Notes: generated by a model not told the origin, from the letters alone. Shown: positions 33,780-42,884, numbered from the stretch's first letter. The stretch: DNA of 64,000 nt from Pandoraea vervacti (GCF_000934605.2 NZ_CP010897.2:4092001-4156000), one strand, 5' to 3'. A program made the numbers and translations.

Positions 33780-34435
33780 GAACGACGCCCCATCACCGGC
33801 ATCACCTCAGCCCCGAGCGACGACATCGTGATCTCGCCCTGGTGACCATCGACGATCATCGACGCCACCGACAAATCGGCAGGCGAGCGCGAGCGATCAC
33901 GCCCGTCACGCCCATCACGCCCATCATGCCCATCACGCCCATCATGCCCCTGAGCAGCGCCTTCGCCGACGGAGACCGGTGGCATCGCCATCGTCATCGC
34001 CTGCGGCCGTGCCACGAGCGCCGCAGACGACATGCCGCCGGCGGCCTGCCAGTGCGCGAAGCCCTGTGCCCCGGCCATCAGCGCTGTCAGCGTGAACATC
34101 ACATCAAGCAACGCCGCCCCTCGCGTACGACGTCGGCCGGGCGCCTCCCGTGCGCAGCAAACCCGCGAGACAGACGTGTCGCACGACGTCTTGCGCGACG
34201 ATGTGCATACGCGCGTCACGCCCAATGGTCCCCGCCGTTGCCCCGCCCCCTGAAACGCCCCTCCGGGCCTCCCCGGCGCGCCGAGCACTCGTGACTCGAG
34301 CGGTCGCGCGCGTTTCATCCGCACTGCGGCGCGCGTGTCGCGCGCCGTATGTTGGCCGGTCATGTGCATCACGTGGTGGCGATCCTGTTGCATGGTGCGA
34401 GTCCTCATCTCGTTGATCGTTGACGACGTGCCCAT
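33776..34435 (-). CDS. Divergent PilV-like protein with Gly-Arg-Asp repeats
   Basis: The position and the hydrophobic stretch GAALLDVMFTLTALMAGAQG fit a degenerate PilV, with Asp where the prepilin Glu is expected. The 105 residues before it are long, basic and low-complexity, so the true start may be near residue 100. A collagen-like run of GHDGRDGHDGRDGRDGRD lies near residue 165, encoded by a 9-bp-like repeat at 33900-33950. Its stop overlaps the PilW start by four bases. It may be a decayed gene. Confidence 0.5.
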   Translation of the reverse strand: MGTSSTINEMRTRTMQQDRHHVMHMTGQHTARDTRAAVRMKRARPLESRVLGAPGRPGGAFQGAGQRRGPLGVTRVCTSSRKTSCDTSVSRVCCAREAPGRRRTRGAALLDVMFTLTALMAGAQGFAHWQAAGGMSSAALVARPQAMTMAMPPVSVGEGAAQGHDGRDGHDGRDGRDGRDRSRSPADLSVASMIVDGHQGEITMSSLGAEVMPVMGRRS

Positions 34436-34586
34436 CGTCGCGCACCACCATCACCACGCCAATCGGACGACACCGCAAAACCGCCCCCGTTATCGGCCAC
34501 CTCACTCTTCACACACTGCATGCCGCACGCCGTATGCCATATGCCGGAACATGACGTAAGGCCGACGCAACGACGCGCTCGCCCAT

Positions 34587-34614
34587 AAAAAAACGGCGAC
34601 CGAAGTCGCCGTTC
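34587..34614 (-). terminator. Terminator of the acyl-CoA-binding protein gene
   Basis: AACGGCGAC and GTCGCCGTT arms lie around CGAA; on the minus strand the hairpin is followed by seven T residues. It is about 80 bases after the ACBP stop. Confidence 0.88.
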
Positions 34615-34692
34615 CTGGCATGTTGCGCGACCATGCCTCACGAGACATGCGCAGCGCTCAGGCCTCACTCAATGCGAACACCGCGCGCATCG

Positions 34693-34956
34693 TCAGCCCT
34701 TGACCTTCAGCGATTCGATGAGCGCGACGTAAGCCTCCTGCACTTCCTCTTTCGACTGGCCTTTGAGCGCGTCCCAGGCATCGAACTTGGCGCGCGCGAC
34801 GAAATCCATCGCGCCGGGGCGGGAGCCGGTCACGTCGCCTTCGGTGCCTTGCTTGAACAGCGCGTAAATGCGCAGCAACGTGAGATTGTCGGGGCGTTCG
34901 GGCAGCGTCTTGGATTGGGCTACCGCTTCGTCGAAACGCGCTTGAAGATCGCTCAT
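34693..34956 (-). CDS. Acyl-CoA-binding protein
   Basis: The 87-residue product is of typical ACBP length, with the four-helix signature: FDEAVAQSKTLPERPDNLTLLRIYALFKQGTEGDV, then FVARAKFDAWDALKGQSKEEVQEAYVALIE. It binds long-chain acyl-CoA esters in the cytosol. The gene stands alone, with its own terminator. Confidence 0.95.
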   Translation of the reverse strand: MSDLQARFDEAVAQSKTLPERPDNLTLLRIYALFKQGTEGDVTGSRPGAMDFVARAKFDAWDALKGQSKEEVQEAYVALIESLKVKG

Positions 34957-35199
34957 GGTGTCTCTCCCTGGAAAAACTGTCAGCTTATAAGTGACCCGCG
35001 CGACGACCAGGCGATGTCAGAAGAACATTGGTGGCAGAGGCGTCGACGCTCGGGGTGTTGCGAATACAACGCAATCAAGGATAGCGACGATGGCTTGAGC
35101 AAGGTAGGGGCCAGCGTAGAACCCCGCGTCTAAACCTCTTGGGAACTGAGCCGATTTTTCAGTGAACACGACCGCAAAGCGACGAGACAAAACCGCGCA

Positions 35200-35320
35200 A
35201 ACATAACGGGTCCATCTCGAGCCCATCTCGAGCCCATCTCGAGCCCATCTCGAGCCCATCTCGAGCCCATATCGAGACCGTAACGAGTCCATAGCGAGCC
35301 CATTGCGACACCATAACGCG
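35200..35320. repeat. Degenerate 11-bp tandem repeat, about 11 copies
   Basis: The unit is CCCATCTCGAG. Copies at 35222, 35233, 35244 and 35255 are exact, and the flanking copies carry substitutions (for example ATATCGAG, TAACGAG, TAGCGAG). The core exact part is 35211-35265. Confidence 0.9.
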
Positions 35321-35350
35321 AACGTCGGCCAGACATCACGCACCATGCAA

Positions 35351-35380
35351 AACGCCCGGCGCAGTGACACGCCGGGCGTT
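35351..35380 (-). terminator. Terminator of the RND efflux operon
   Basis: AACGCCCGGCG and CGCCGGGCGTT arms lie around an 8-base loop, followed on the minus strand by TTTT. It lies about 80 bases past the outer-membrane factor gene. Confidence 0.85.
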
Positions 35381-35461
35381 CCGATTTGCAAAGCTCACAT
35401 CACTGCGGGAGGCTCGGGGGCAACGGACTTGCTCGCCCCCTCCCGCCGTGACATCACGACA

Positions 35462-36958
35462 TCACGACGACGATGCCGCCGACGCCGTGGGTTCCGATGC
35501 ACCGCCGGCATTCGCCGGCACACTGTGCTCTTCCCAACCGCCGCCGAGCGCCTTGTACAGCGTGACCAGATTGGTCCAGCGCGCCAGACGCGTCGCGATC
35601 AGCGTTTGCTGCGACGCATACAGCGAGCGCTGTGCCACAAGCGCGTTCAGATAGCTGTCCACGCCCCGGCGGTAACGCATGTCCGAGAGTTTGTAGCTCT
35701 CGTCGCTCGCCTTGACCAGCGACTCCTGCGCCGCGATCTGATCATCGAGCGTGCCGCGTGCGGCCAGCCCGTCGGACACTTCGCGGAACGCCGTCTGAAT
35801 CGACTTCTCGTAGTTGGCGATCTCGATACGCTTTTGCACCTTGGCCAGATCGAGGTTGGCGATGTTCTGCCCGCCCGCGAAAATCGGCAACGTAATGGTC
35901 GGCGCGAACGACCAGGCGCCCTGCCCGCCCTTGAACAGGTTGCTCAGCGACGCGCTCGCGGTCCCTGCACTCGCCGTCAGCGAAATCGACGGGAAGAAGG
36001 CCGCGCGTGCTGCGCCGATATTCGCGTTGGCGCCCTTGAGCGTGTGCTCGGCCGCCGTCACGTCCGGACGTCGCAGGAGCAGGTCCGACGGCAGCCCGGC
36101 GGGCAGATCGGCCAGCAGGCCCTGCCCGTCGAGCGGACGCCCCGGCGGCAGATCGGCCGGCAACGGCTGGCCGATGAGCAGCGCCAGCGCGTTCTCGTCC
36201 TGCGCCACCTGACGCGTGTACTGCGCGAAGTTCGCCCGCGCCGTATCGACCGGCGTTTGCGCCTGACGCAGATCCAGCCCGGAAGCCGTGCCCACCTCGT
36301 AGCTGCGCTTGGTCAGGTCATACGACGATTGCTGGCTCTTGAGCGTGTCCTGCGTGAGCTTGAGCAACTCCTGATCGGCCAGCCACGTGAGATAGGCCGT
36401 CGCCACTTCCGAGACGAGCGTCATATGCGCTGCCTTGGCCGTGTCCTCGCTCGCCAGATACGTCTCCAACGCCTGATCCTTCAGGCTCTGGATACGACCG
36501 AACAGGTCGAGTTCGTACGACGTGAACCCCACGCCCACCTGATAGCTGCGGCTGATGCCCGCACGTCCCGACGACGACAAGTCCGCCGGCGAGCGCTGCA
36601 CCGACGCCTGACCTGCCGCCCCCACCGAGGGCAGCAGCGCCGAGCGCTGGATCTGGTACTGCGCACGCGCCGCTTCGACATTGAGCATCGAGACGCGCAG
36701 GTCGCGGTTGTTCTGCAACGCGATCTCGATCAGTTTTTGCAAACGCGGGTCGGTAAAGAACTCGCGCCAGCCCAGCTCGGCCGCCACGACATTGCTGTCG
36801 GTGGCGCCGTTCTGGTTCGCTGCGGCGGGCGTCTTGTAAGCCGGGCCGGTGGGGAACGATGTGGCGACCGGCGCCTCGGGCCGCTCATAGGTCGGCGCGA
36901 GGGTACAGCCTGCCAGGAACGCTGCCGCCAAGGCAATCGGCAATGCTTTGTGCTTCAT
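35462..36958 (-). CDS. RND efflux outer-membrane factor (OprM/NodT family lipoprotein)
   Basis: The 498-residue product has a lipoprotein signal with the LAGC lipobox (Cys near residue 18), followed by TLAPTYERPEAP as in OprM. Two outer-membrane-efflux repeats of the TolC fold are visible (REFFTDPRLQKLIEIALQNNRDLR, then a second helical hairpin). It is the exit duct of the tripartite pump. It lies three bases after the inner-membrane pump gene, and is closest to OprB/OprM-type partners of BpeAB and MexAB. Confidence 0.93.
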   Translation of the reverse strand: MKHKALPIALAAAFLAGCTLAPTYERPEAPVATSFPTGPAYKTPAAANQNGATDSNVVAAELGWREFFTDPRLQKLIEIALQNNRDLRVSMLNVEAARAQYQIQRSALLPSVGAAGQASVQRSPADLSSSGRAGISRSYQVGVGFTSYELDLFGRIQSLKDQALETYLASEDTAKAAHMTLVSEVATAYLTWLADQELLKLTQDTLKSQQSSYDLTKRSYEVGTASGLDLRQAQTPVDTARANFAQYTRQVAQDENALALLIGQPLPADLPPGRPLDGQGLLADLPAGLPSDLLLRRPDVTAAEHTLKGANANIGAARAAFFPSISLTASAGTASASLSNLFKGGQGAWSFAPTITLPIFAGGQNIANLDLAKVQKRIEIANYEKSIQTAFREVSDGLAARGTLDDQIAAQESLVKASDESYKLSDMRYRRGVDSYLNALVAQRSLYASQQTLIATRLARWTNLVTLYKALGGGWEEHSVPANAGGASEPTASAASSS

Positions 36959-36961
36959 AGG

Positions 36962-39900
36962 TCAGTTTCCTTCCTTGGCGGGACCGTTGGTTGCGTCCGG
37001 GTTTTCATGACGTGCCTCCGGATGCTCCACCGTGTCCAGATCCTCATGTGCGAAGCGCTTGCGCACCAGCACGAAGAAGACCGGCACGTAGTAGATCGCG
37101 AGGAACGTCGCGGCCAGCATACCGCCAATCACGCCGGTACCGATCGCGTGCTGCGACGCCGAGCCGGCACCGTTCGAAATCGCCAGCGGCAACACGCCGA
37201 GAATGAACGCCATCGACGTCATCAGAATCGGACGCAAACGCAACCGCACCGCCTCCATCGTCGCTTCCATCAGCGTACGTCCCTGCTCCTGCAGATCCTT
37301 GGCGAATTCCACGATCAGAATCGCGTTCTTCGCGGACAGACCCACCGTCGTGAGCAGACCCACCTGGAAGTACACGTCGTTCGACAATCCGCGCAGCGTG
37401 GCAGCCAGCAGTGCGCCCAGAACCCCCAGCGGCACCACCAGAATCACCGAGAACGGGATCGACCAGCTTTCGTACAAGGCTGCCAGACACAAGAACACGA
37501 TCAGGATGGAGATCGCATACAACGCCGGCGCCTGCGAGCCCGAGATGCGCTCTTCGAACGACAGCCCCGTCCACTCCAGACCGATGCCCGGCGGCAGTTG
37601 CTTTGCGATTTCCTCGACCGCCTTCATCGCGTCGCCGGACGACTTGCCCGGTGCAGGCATGCCCTGAATTTCCACGGCAGGCACGCCGTTGTAGCGCTCC
37701 AGGCGCGGCGAGCCGTACGTCCACTTGCCCGTGGCGAAGGCCGAGAACGGCACCATCGTTCCACTGCTGTTACGCACGTAGAGCTTGTTGATGTCCTGCG
37801 GCAGCATCCGGTCCTTCGGTTCCGCCATCACGTAGACCTTCTTCACACGACCGCGGTCGATGAAGTCGTTCACGTACGACGAACCCCACGATGCCGAGAG
37901 CGTCTGGTACACGTCCGAGATCGACAGACCCAGTGCTGCGGCCTTTTCCTCGTCGACATCCACCTTGTACTGCGGCGTATCGTCCAGACCGTTCGGACGC
38001 ATGTTCGCAAGATTCGGGTTCTTCGCGGCCATGCCGAGCAACTGATTCCGGGCTGCCATGAGCGCGTCGTGGCCGAGGCCCGCGCGATCCTGCAACTCGA
38101 AGTCGATACCGCCCGCGTTACCCAGTTCCGGCACCGACGGCGGGTTGATGGCGAAAATCATGGCGTCCTTCACGCTGGCGAATGCCTGGTAGGAACGCGC
38201 GATCACGGCCTGCACCTTCAGGTCGGATGCCTGGCGGTCTTCCCACGGCTTCATCATCGTGAACGCCAGACCCACGTTCTGACCCCGGCCGTTAAAGCCG
38301 AAGCCCGTCACCGTGAAGATCGAACGAACCGAATCCTTTTCCTTCTCGAGGTAGTGCTTCTCGACCTGCTTCATGACGTCGAGCGTACGTTCCTGCGTCG
38401 CACCCGGCGGCAATTGCACGAGGTTGAAGAAGTAGCCCTGGTCTTCGTCCGGCAAGAACGCGGTCGGCATGCGCACGAACAGGAAGCCCACCACGGCCAC
38501 GATCACCACGTAGACGACCACGAACGGCGTGGTGCGCTTCAGAATGCGCTCCACCTGTCCCTGATACGCCTTCGAGCCGCTGTCGAATTTGCGGTTGAAC
38601 CAGCCGAAGAAACCCCGCTTTTCGTGGACTTCGCCCTTCTTGATCGGCTTGAGGATCGTCGCGCACATGGCCGGCGTCAGCACGATAGCCACAAGCACCG
38701 AGAGCGCCATTGCCGCCACGATCGTCAGCGAGAACTGACGATAGATGGCGCCGGTCGAGCCGCCGAAGAACGCCATCGGCACGAACACCGCCGAGAGCAC
38801 GAGCGCCACACCCACCAGCGCGCCGACGATCTGATCCATCGCCTTCTTCGTCGCTTCCTTCGGACTCAGCCCCTCCTCGGCCATCACCCGCTCGACGTTT
38901 TCGACCACCACAATGGCATCGTCGACGAGCAGACCGATGGCCAGCACCAGGCCGAACATCGAGAGCGTGTTGATGGAGAAGCCCGCTGCGCCCATGATGC
39001 CGAACGTACCGAGCAGCACCACCGGCACGGCAATCGTCGGGATGATCGTCGCCCGCAGGTTTTGCAGGAACAGATACATCACGAGGAACACCAGCACGAT
39101 ACCTTCGATGAGGGTCTTGATCACTTCCTCGATCGAGATCTTCACGAACGGCGTGGTGTCGTACGGATAGTCGACCTTCATGCCCTGCGGGAAGTACGGC
39201 TCGAGTTCCTTGACCTGCTGCTTGACTGCGGTCGCCGTTTGCAACGCGTTCGCGCCCGTGGCCAGCGTAATGGCCAGACCGGCGGCAGGCTTGGCGTTGT
39301 AACGCGCCACCACCTGATACGATTCGCCGCCCAGCTCGATGCGCGCCACGTCACCCAGACGCACTTGCGAGCCGTCCTTGTTGACCTTGAGCAGAATCTT
39401 GCGGAACTGCTCCGGCGTTTGCAGACGGCTTTGTGCCGTCACGGTCGCGTTGAGCTGCTGCCCCTTCACCGCAGGCGCGCCACCCAGCTCACCGGCCGAG
39501 ATCTGCACGTTCTGCGCCTGAATGGCGTTCGAGACGTCGATGACGGTCAGGTTGTAGCCGTTGAGCTTCTGCGGATCGACCCACACGCGCATGGCGTACT
39601 GCGAACCAAAGAGCTGGACCTGCCCCACGCCGTTCACACGGCTGATCGGGTCCTGCACGTTGGCCGCAATGTAGTTCGCCAGGTCGATGTCGGTCATCGT
39701 GCCGTCATCGGAATACGCGCCGATCACCAGCAGGAAGTTCTTGGTCGCCTTGGCGACCTTGATACCCTGCTGTTGCACCTGCTGCGGCAGCAGCGGCGTG
39801 GCGAGTTGCAGCTTGTTCTGCACCTGCACCTGAGCGATGTCGGGGTTGGTCCCCTGCGCGAACGTCAGCGTGATCTGAGCGGTACCCGAGCCGTCCGACG

Positions 39901-40141
39901 TCGACGACATGTATTCCAGGTGGTCGATACCGTTCATCTGCTGCTCGATCACCTGCGTGACCGTATCCTGCACGGTCTGCGCCGAAGCGCCCGGATAGGT
40001 CGCGGTGATCTGCACGGACGGCGGTGCGATCGGCGGGTACTGCGAGACCGGCAGCTTCAGAATCGACAGCGCACCGGCCAGCATGATGACAATGGCGATC
40101 ACCCAAGCAAAGATCGGGCGATCAATAAAAAACTTTGCCAT
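36962..40141 (-). CDS. RND multidrug efflux transporter (AcrB/MexB/BpeB-like)
   Basis: The 1059-residue product is of full HAE1 length. It starts MAKFFIDRPIFAWVIAIVIMLAG. The proton-relay Asp pair lies in LAIGLLVDDAIVVVENVERVM (about residues 400-420), and SKNAILIVEFAKDLQEQG-type motifs lie in the second half. It exports drugs and other amphiphiles using proton motive force. It sits between its adaptor and outer-membrane genes. Close kin are expected to be BpeB of Burkholderia, inferred from operon order and the TetR partner. Confidence 0.95.
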   Translation of the reverse strand: MAKFFIDRPIFAWVIAIVIMLAGALSILKLPVSQYPPIAPPSVQITATYPGASAQTVQDTVTQVIEQQMNGIDHLEYMSSTSDGSGTAQITLTFAQGTNPDIAQVQVQNKLQLATPLLPQQVQQQGIKVAKATKNFLLVIGAYSDDGTMTDIDLANYIAANVQDPISRVNGVGQVQLFGSQYAMRVWVDPQKLNGYNLTVIDVSNAIQAQNVQISAGELGGAPAVKGQQLNATVTAQSRLQTPEQFRKILLKVNKDGSQVRLGDVARIELGGESYQVVARYNAKPAAGLAITLATGANALQTATAVKQQVKELEPYFPQGMKVDYPYDTTPFVKISIEEVIKTLIEGIVLVFLVMYLFLQNLRATIIPTIAVPVVLLGTFGIMGAAGFSINTLSMFGLVLAIGLLVDDAIVVVENVERVMAEEGLSPKEATKKAMDQIVGALVGVALVLSAVFVPMAFFGGSTGAIYRQFSLTIVAAMALSVLVAIVLTPAMCATILKPIKKGEVHEKRGFFGWFNRKFDSGSKAYQGQVERILKRTTPFVVVYVVIVAVVGFLFVRMPTAFLPDEDQGYFFNLVQLPPGATQERTLDVMKQVEKHYLEKEKDSVRSIFTVTGFGFNGRGQNVGLAFTMMKPWEDRQASDLKVQAVIARSYQAFASVKDAMIFAINPPSVPELGNAGGIDFELQDRAGLGHDALMAARNQLLGMAAKNPNLANMRPNGLDDTPQYKVDVDEEKAAALGLSISDVYQTLSASWGSSYVNDFIDRGRVKKVYVMAEPKDRMLPQDINKLYVRNSSGTMVPFSAFATGKWTYGSPRLERYNGVPAVEIQGMPAPGKSSGDAMKAVEEIAKQLPPGIGLEWTGLSFEERISGSQAPALYAISILIVFLCLAALYESWSIPFSVILVVPLGVLGALLAATLRGLSNDVYFQVGLLTTVGLSAKNAILIVEFAKDLQEQGRTLMEATMEAVRLRLRPILMTSMAFILGVLPLAISNGAGSASQHAIGTGVIGGMLAATFLAIYYVPVFFVLVRKRFAHEDLDTVEHPEARHENPDATNGPAKEGN

Positions 40142-40156
40142 GAATGAGGCTCCGCG

Positions 40157-41389
40157 TTATTGGGCTTTGGCGCTAGAGGCGGCGTCGGCCTGCGATGCGC
40201 TCGCGGCGGCCGGTGCGCTCGCACCTGCCGGGGCTTGCGCCTGGGCACCCGGCAACTGCGCCGGGACTGCCTTCGCCGGTGCGCCCGGGCGCACCTTCTG
40301 AAGACCGGACACGATCACCTGATCGCCTGCCGCCAGACCCGAGCTCACCAGCCACTTGTCGCCGACCGCACGGTCGGTGACGAGCTGACGCAGCTCGACC
40401 TTGCCTTCCTTGTTCACGATCAGCGCCGTGGGTTGGCCCTTCTGGTCACGCGTCACGCCTTGTTGCGGCACGAGCAGTCCGCCTTCCTTCACGCCCTCCT
40501 GGAGCTTGGCGTGCACGAACATGCCGGGCAGCAACTCACGATTCGGGTTCGGGAAAATGGCGCGCACCGTCACCGAACCGGTCGACTGATCGACGGTGAT
40601 GTCCGAGAACTGGAGCTTGCCTTCGAGCGGGTATGCCGTGCCGTCTTCCAACGTCAGTTCGACCTTGGCGGCGTTCTTGCCGGCGCTCTGGAGCTTGCCG
40701 TCGGCAAGCGCACGGCGCAGTCGCAGGCCGTCTGCGGCCGATTGCGTCACGTCCACGTACATCGGATCGATCTGCTGCACGGTCGTCATGAGCGTCGCGG
40801 CGCCCGCCTGCACGTACGCGCCTTCGGTCACTTGCGACAGACCGGTGCGGCCCGAGATCGGGGCCGGCACGTCGGTGTAGCCCAGGTTGATCCTCGCCGT
40901 ATCGACGGCGGCCTTGCCGGCCTGAACGTCGGCATCGGCTTGCAGCGCAGCGGCGACGGCGTTGTCGTAGTCCTGCTTCGACACGGCTTCGACGGCGACC
41001 AGTTGCTTGTAGCGATCGGCCAGCAGCTTGGTCGACGCCTGATTCGCCACGGCCTTCGCCAGCGTTGCCTTGGCGTTTTCGTACGCGGCCTGATACGTTG
41101 CCGGATCGATCTTGTACAGACGCTGGCCTGCCTTGACGTCACCGCCCTCGGTGAAATCGCGCTTGAGCACGATGCCGTCCACGCGCGCACGCACGTCGGC
41201 GACGCGGAAAGGCGCCGTACGCCCGGGCAGGTCGGTCGTCAGCGTAACGCTCTGGGGTTGCAGCGTCACGACGCCGACTTCCGGCACCATGCCCTGCGGC
41301 TGCTGCGGCTTCTTGCCGCACGCGGCCAGGGTCAATACCGCGAATGCTACGGCAGTGACCATCCCCAGTGAACTTCTCTTGACGTGCAT
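40157..41389 (-). CDS. RND efflux periplasmic adaptor (AcrA/MexA/BpeA-like)
   Basis: The 410-residue lipoprotein has lipobox LAAC near residue 20, then KKPQQPQGMVPEVGVVTLQPQSVTL. A barrel-sandwich hybrid (VRARVDGIVLKRDFTEGGDVKAGQRLYKIDP), a coiled-coil hairpin and beta-barrel domains follow in the usual order. The C-terminal 40 residues are Ala-rich. The ATG at 41389 is preceded by GGGGGCG. It is the first gene of the efflux operon. Confidence 0.94.
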   Translation of the reverse strand: MHVKRSSLGMVTAVAFAVLTLAACGKKPQQPQGMVPEVGVVTLQPQSVTLTTDLPGRTAPFRVADVRARVDGIVLKRDFTEGGDVKAGQRLYKIDPATYQAAYENAKATLAKAVANQASTKLLADRYKQLVAVEAVSKQDYDNAVAAALQADADVQAGKAAVDTARINLGYTDVPAPISGRTGLSQVTEGAYVQAGAATLMTTVQQIDPMYVDVTQSAADGLRLRRALADGKLQSAGKNAAKVELTLEDGTAYPLEGKLQFSDITVDQSTGSVTVRAIFPNPNRELLPGMFVHAKLQEGVKEGGLLVPQQGVTRDQKGQPTALIVNKEGKVELRQLVTDRAVGDKWLVSSGLAAGDQVIVSGLQKVRPGAPAKAVPAQLPGAQAQAPAGASAPAAASASQADAASSAKAQ

Positions 41390-41869
41390 ATACGCCCCCG
41401 ATAAATGGAATGCGGTCAAACAAAATGACGAATACGTTGCGACGATTGCGACGGCGAAGGCCGGTCCGCAATCCCGTCGCACAAAGGCGGGCGGCAAGTG
41501 CCAATAGGGCCCGTGGTGTGCGGGCCATCGGAGACAAGCCCGTGTGGCGGGCCAACAAGACGTCCCCGGGCGCGGTGGTCACCGCGCACGCTGGCACTCG
41601 AGTGAGATCGTCGAACAGGCTCCGGGACATCAGGCGACCTTGAGATACGCACCTAACATCCTGTGAGGCGGCGCGCCTTCCCCAATTCGCTTTCCCCGGT
41701 CAGGGAGGTTTCCCCTAGAGGAGGCAGCTTAAATGGTCCCTGTGCAATAGAGCAAGCGGCTGCTATTATAGATACATTCATGAATGTATGTAAATCACAT
41801 TGCGTCGCAACATAATGCGGCGCCGTTTACATCACATTTCACAATTTCCGCTGCCCCTGTGACACGACG
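41390..41869. other. Divergent region and long leader of the efflux operon
   Basis: This 480-base region lies between the adaptor and TetR genes. The promoter and operator are at 41765-41794. The remaining roughly 370 bases up to the adaptor start would be an unusually long leader; open frames in it are not convincing. Confidence 0.55.
41765..41794 (-). promoter_or_regulatory. Efflux operon promoter with AcrR-like operator in its spacer
   Basis: On the minus strand, -35 TTTACA (41794-41789) and -10 TATAAT (41770-41765) are separated by 18 bases. Nearly all of that spacer is the perfect palindrome TACATTCATGAATGTA (41773-41788). This closely resembles the E. coli acrAB operator core. A repressor bound here would block RNA polymerase. 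Confidence 0.72.
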
Positions 41870-42535
41870 ATGGCCCGCAGAACGAAAGAAGAAGCGATCG
41901 AGACCCGCAATCTGCTGCTGGATACCGCCGAGACGGTATTCGCTCAGAAGGGCGTGTCGCGCACGTCGCTTGCCGACATCGCCGAAGCCGCCGGCCTGAC
42001 CCGCGGCGCCATTTACTGGCACTTCAAGAACAAGATCGACCTGTTCAACGCCATGACGGATCGCATCCGCTTGCCGATGGAGCGCATGATCGACGAAGAA
42101 TGCGCCGAGCCGGAGGACGGCGATCCGGTGCAGCGCATGCACGAGATCTGCAAGCTCGTGCTCAAGGAAACCGCCCGCAACGAGCGCCGCCGCCGCGTGC
42201 TCGACATTCTGTTCCACAAGTGCGAATACACGAACGAGATGCTCTCGGTGCTGGAGCGCCAGCGCGAGGCCTGTGCCGACGGTAAGCAGCGCATCATGCG
42301 CGACATGGAGCGCGCCATCGAGCGTGGGCAGTTGCCGGCAGCGCTCGATACACGGCGCGCGGCCATCATGCTGCACGCGCTGGTCGTCGGCATGATGTCC
42401 GACTGGCTGTTTCTGCCCGACTACGACCTCGGGGCCGAGTGCGACGCCGTGGTCGACGGCTTCTTCGATATGCTGCGCACGAGCCCGGCAATGTTGCACC
42501 CGGGCGGCAAGCCGGTATTGCCGGTGACTGTCTGA
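41870..42535 (+). CDS. TetR family repressor of the efflux operon (AcrR/BpeR-like)
   Basis: The 221-residue product has the AcrR-type N-terminus MARRTKEEAIETRNLLLDTA, a helix-turn-helix (SLADIAEAAGLTRGAIYWHFKNKIDLF) and a TetR_C_2-like ligand domain (RMHEICKLVLKETARNERRRRVLDILFHKCEY). It is divergent from the pump operon, and the AcrR-like operator lies 82 bases upstream. It probably represses the pump and is relieved by pump substrates. Confidence 0.93.
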   Translation: MARRTKEEAIETRNLLLDTAETVFAQKGVSRTSLADIAEAAGLTRGAIYWHFKNKIDLFNAMTDRIRLPMERMIDEECAEPEDGDPVQRMHEICKLVLKETARNERRRRVLDILFHKCEYTNEMLSVLERQREACADGKQRIMRDMERAIERGQLPAALDTRRAAIMLHALVVGMMSDWLFLPDYDLGAECDAVVDGFFDMLRTSPAMLHPGGKPVLPVTV

Positions 42536-42621
42536 GCCTCGGGTGGCCTCGCTTCGGACGCGCGCCGCCATTTACTACATATATTAATTAGCGGGCACGC
42601 AGCGGGTGACGGACGGCCGCG

Positions 42622-42712
42622 CCCCGCATCCCCGCATCCCCGCATCCCCGCATCCCCGCATCCCCGCATCCCCTCATCCCCTCGTACTCTCGTACTCTCT
42701 CGTACTCTCGTT
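42622..42712. repeat. 8-bp tandem repeats
   Basis: Six exact copies of CCCCGCAT (42622-42669) are followed by two variants with CCCCTCAT and CCCCTCGT, then a second array based on ACTCTCGT up to about 42712. Confidence 0.92.
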
Positions 42713-42856
42713 CTCCCGCTCCCCTTCGCCCCGTCGCGTCGCCGTGCCTCCGTGCCGCCGCGCCGTTCGCGTGCGCACGCTGTCCCGATATCTCCATTTC
42801 TTTACGCGCAATCGCCGCACCGACGCCCATTCGGGTGCCCTGATATGGCATATGCC

Positions 42857-42884
42857 TGTACAGCGTCACACCGTTATATATAAT
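42857..42884 (+). promoter_or_regulatory. Candidate modA promoter with ModE-like half-site
   Basis: TGTACA (42857-42862) and a perfect -10 TATAAT (42879-42884) are 16 bases apart. CGTTATATATAA overlaps the -10 and resembles a half of the CGTTATAT-type ModE box known from other proteobacteria. It lies about 150 bases upstream of modA. Confidence 0.45.

Larger units (their letters stand above)
34957..35461. other. Intergenic region holding an 11-bp tandem array
   Basis: About 500 bases without a convincing gene. It holds the array at 35200-35320 and the efflux operon terminator at 35351-35380. Open frames across the array are a by-product of the repeat. Confidence 0.6.

Noticed and set aside
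35130..35391. Short minus-strand frames with MGSRWARDGLE repeats
   Set aside because: The peptide repeat comes from reading the 11-bp DNA array in rotating frames; there is no ribosome site or domain.
35303..40147. A 1614-codon open frame on the plus strand opposite the efflux genes
   Set aside because: It mirrors the codon pattern of the pump and outer-membrane genes on the other strand. Its translation is rich in His, Arg and Gln with no domain, so it is an antisense shadow.
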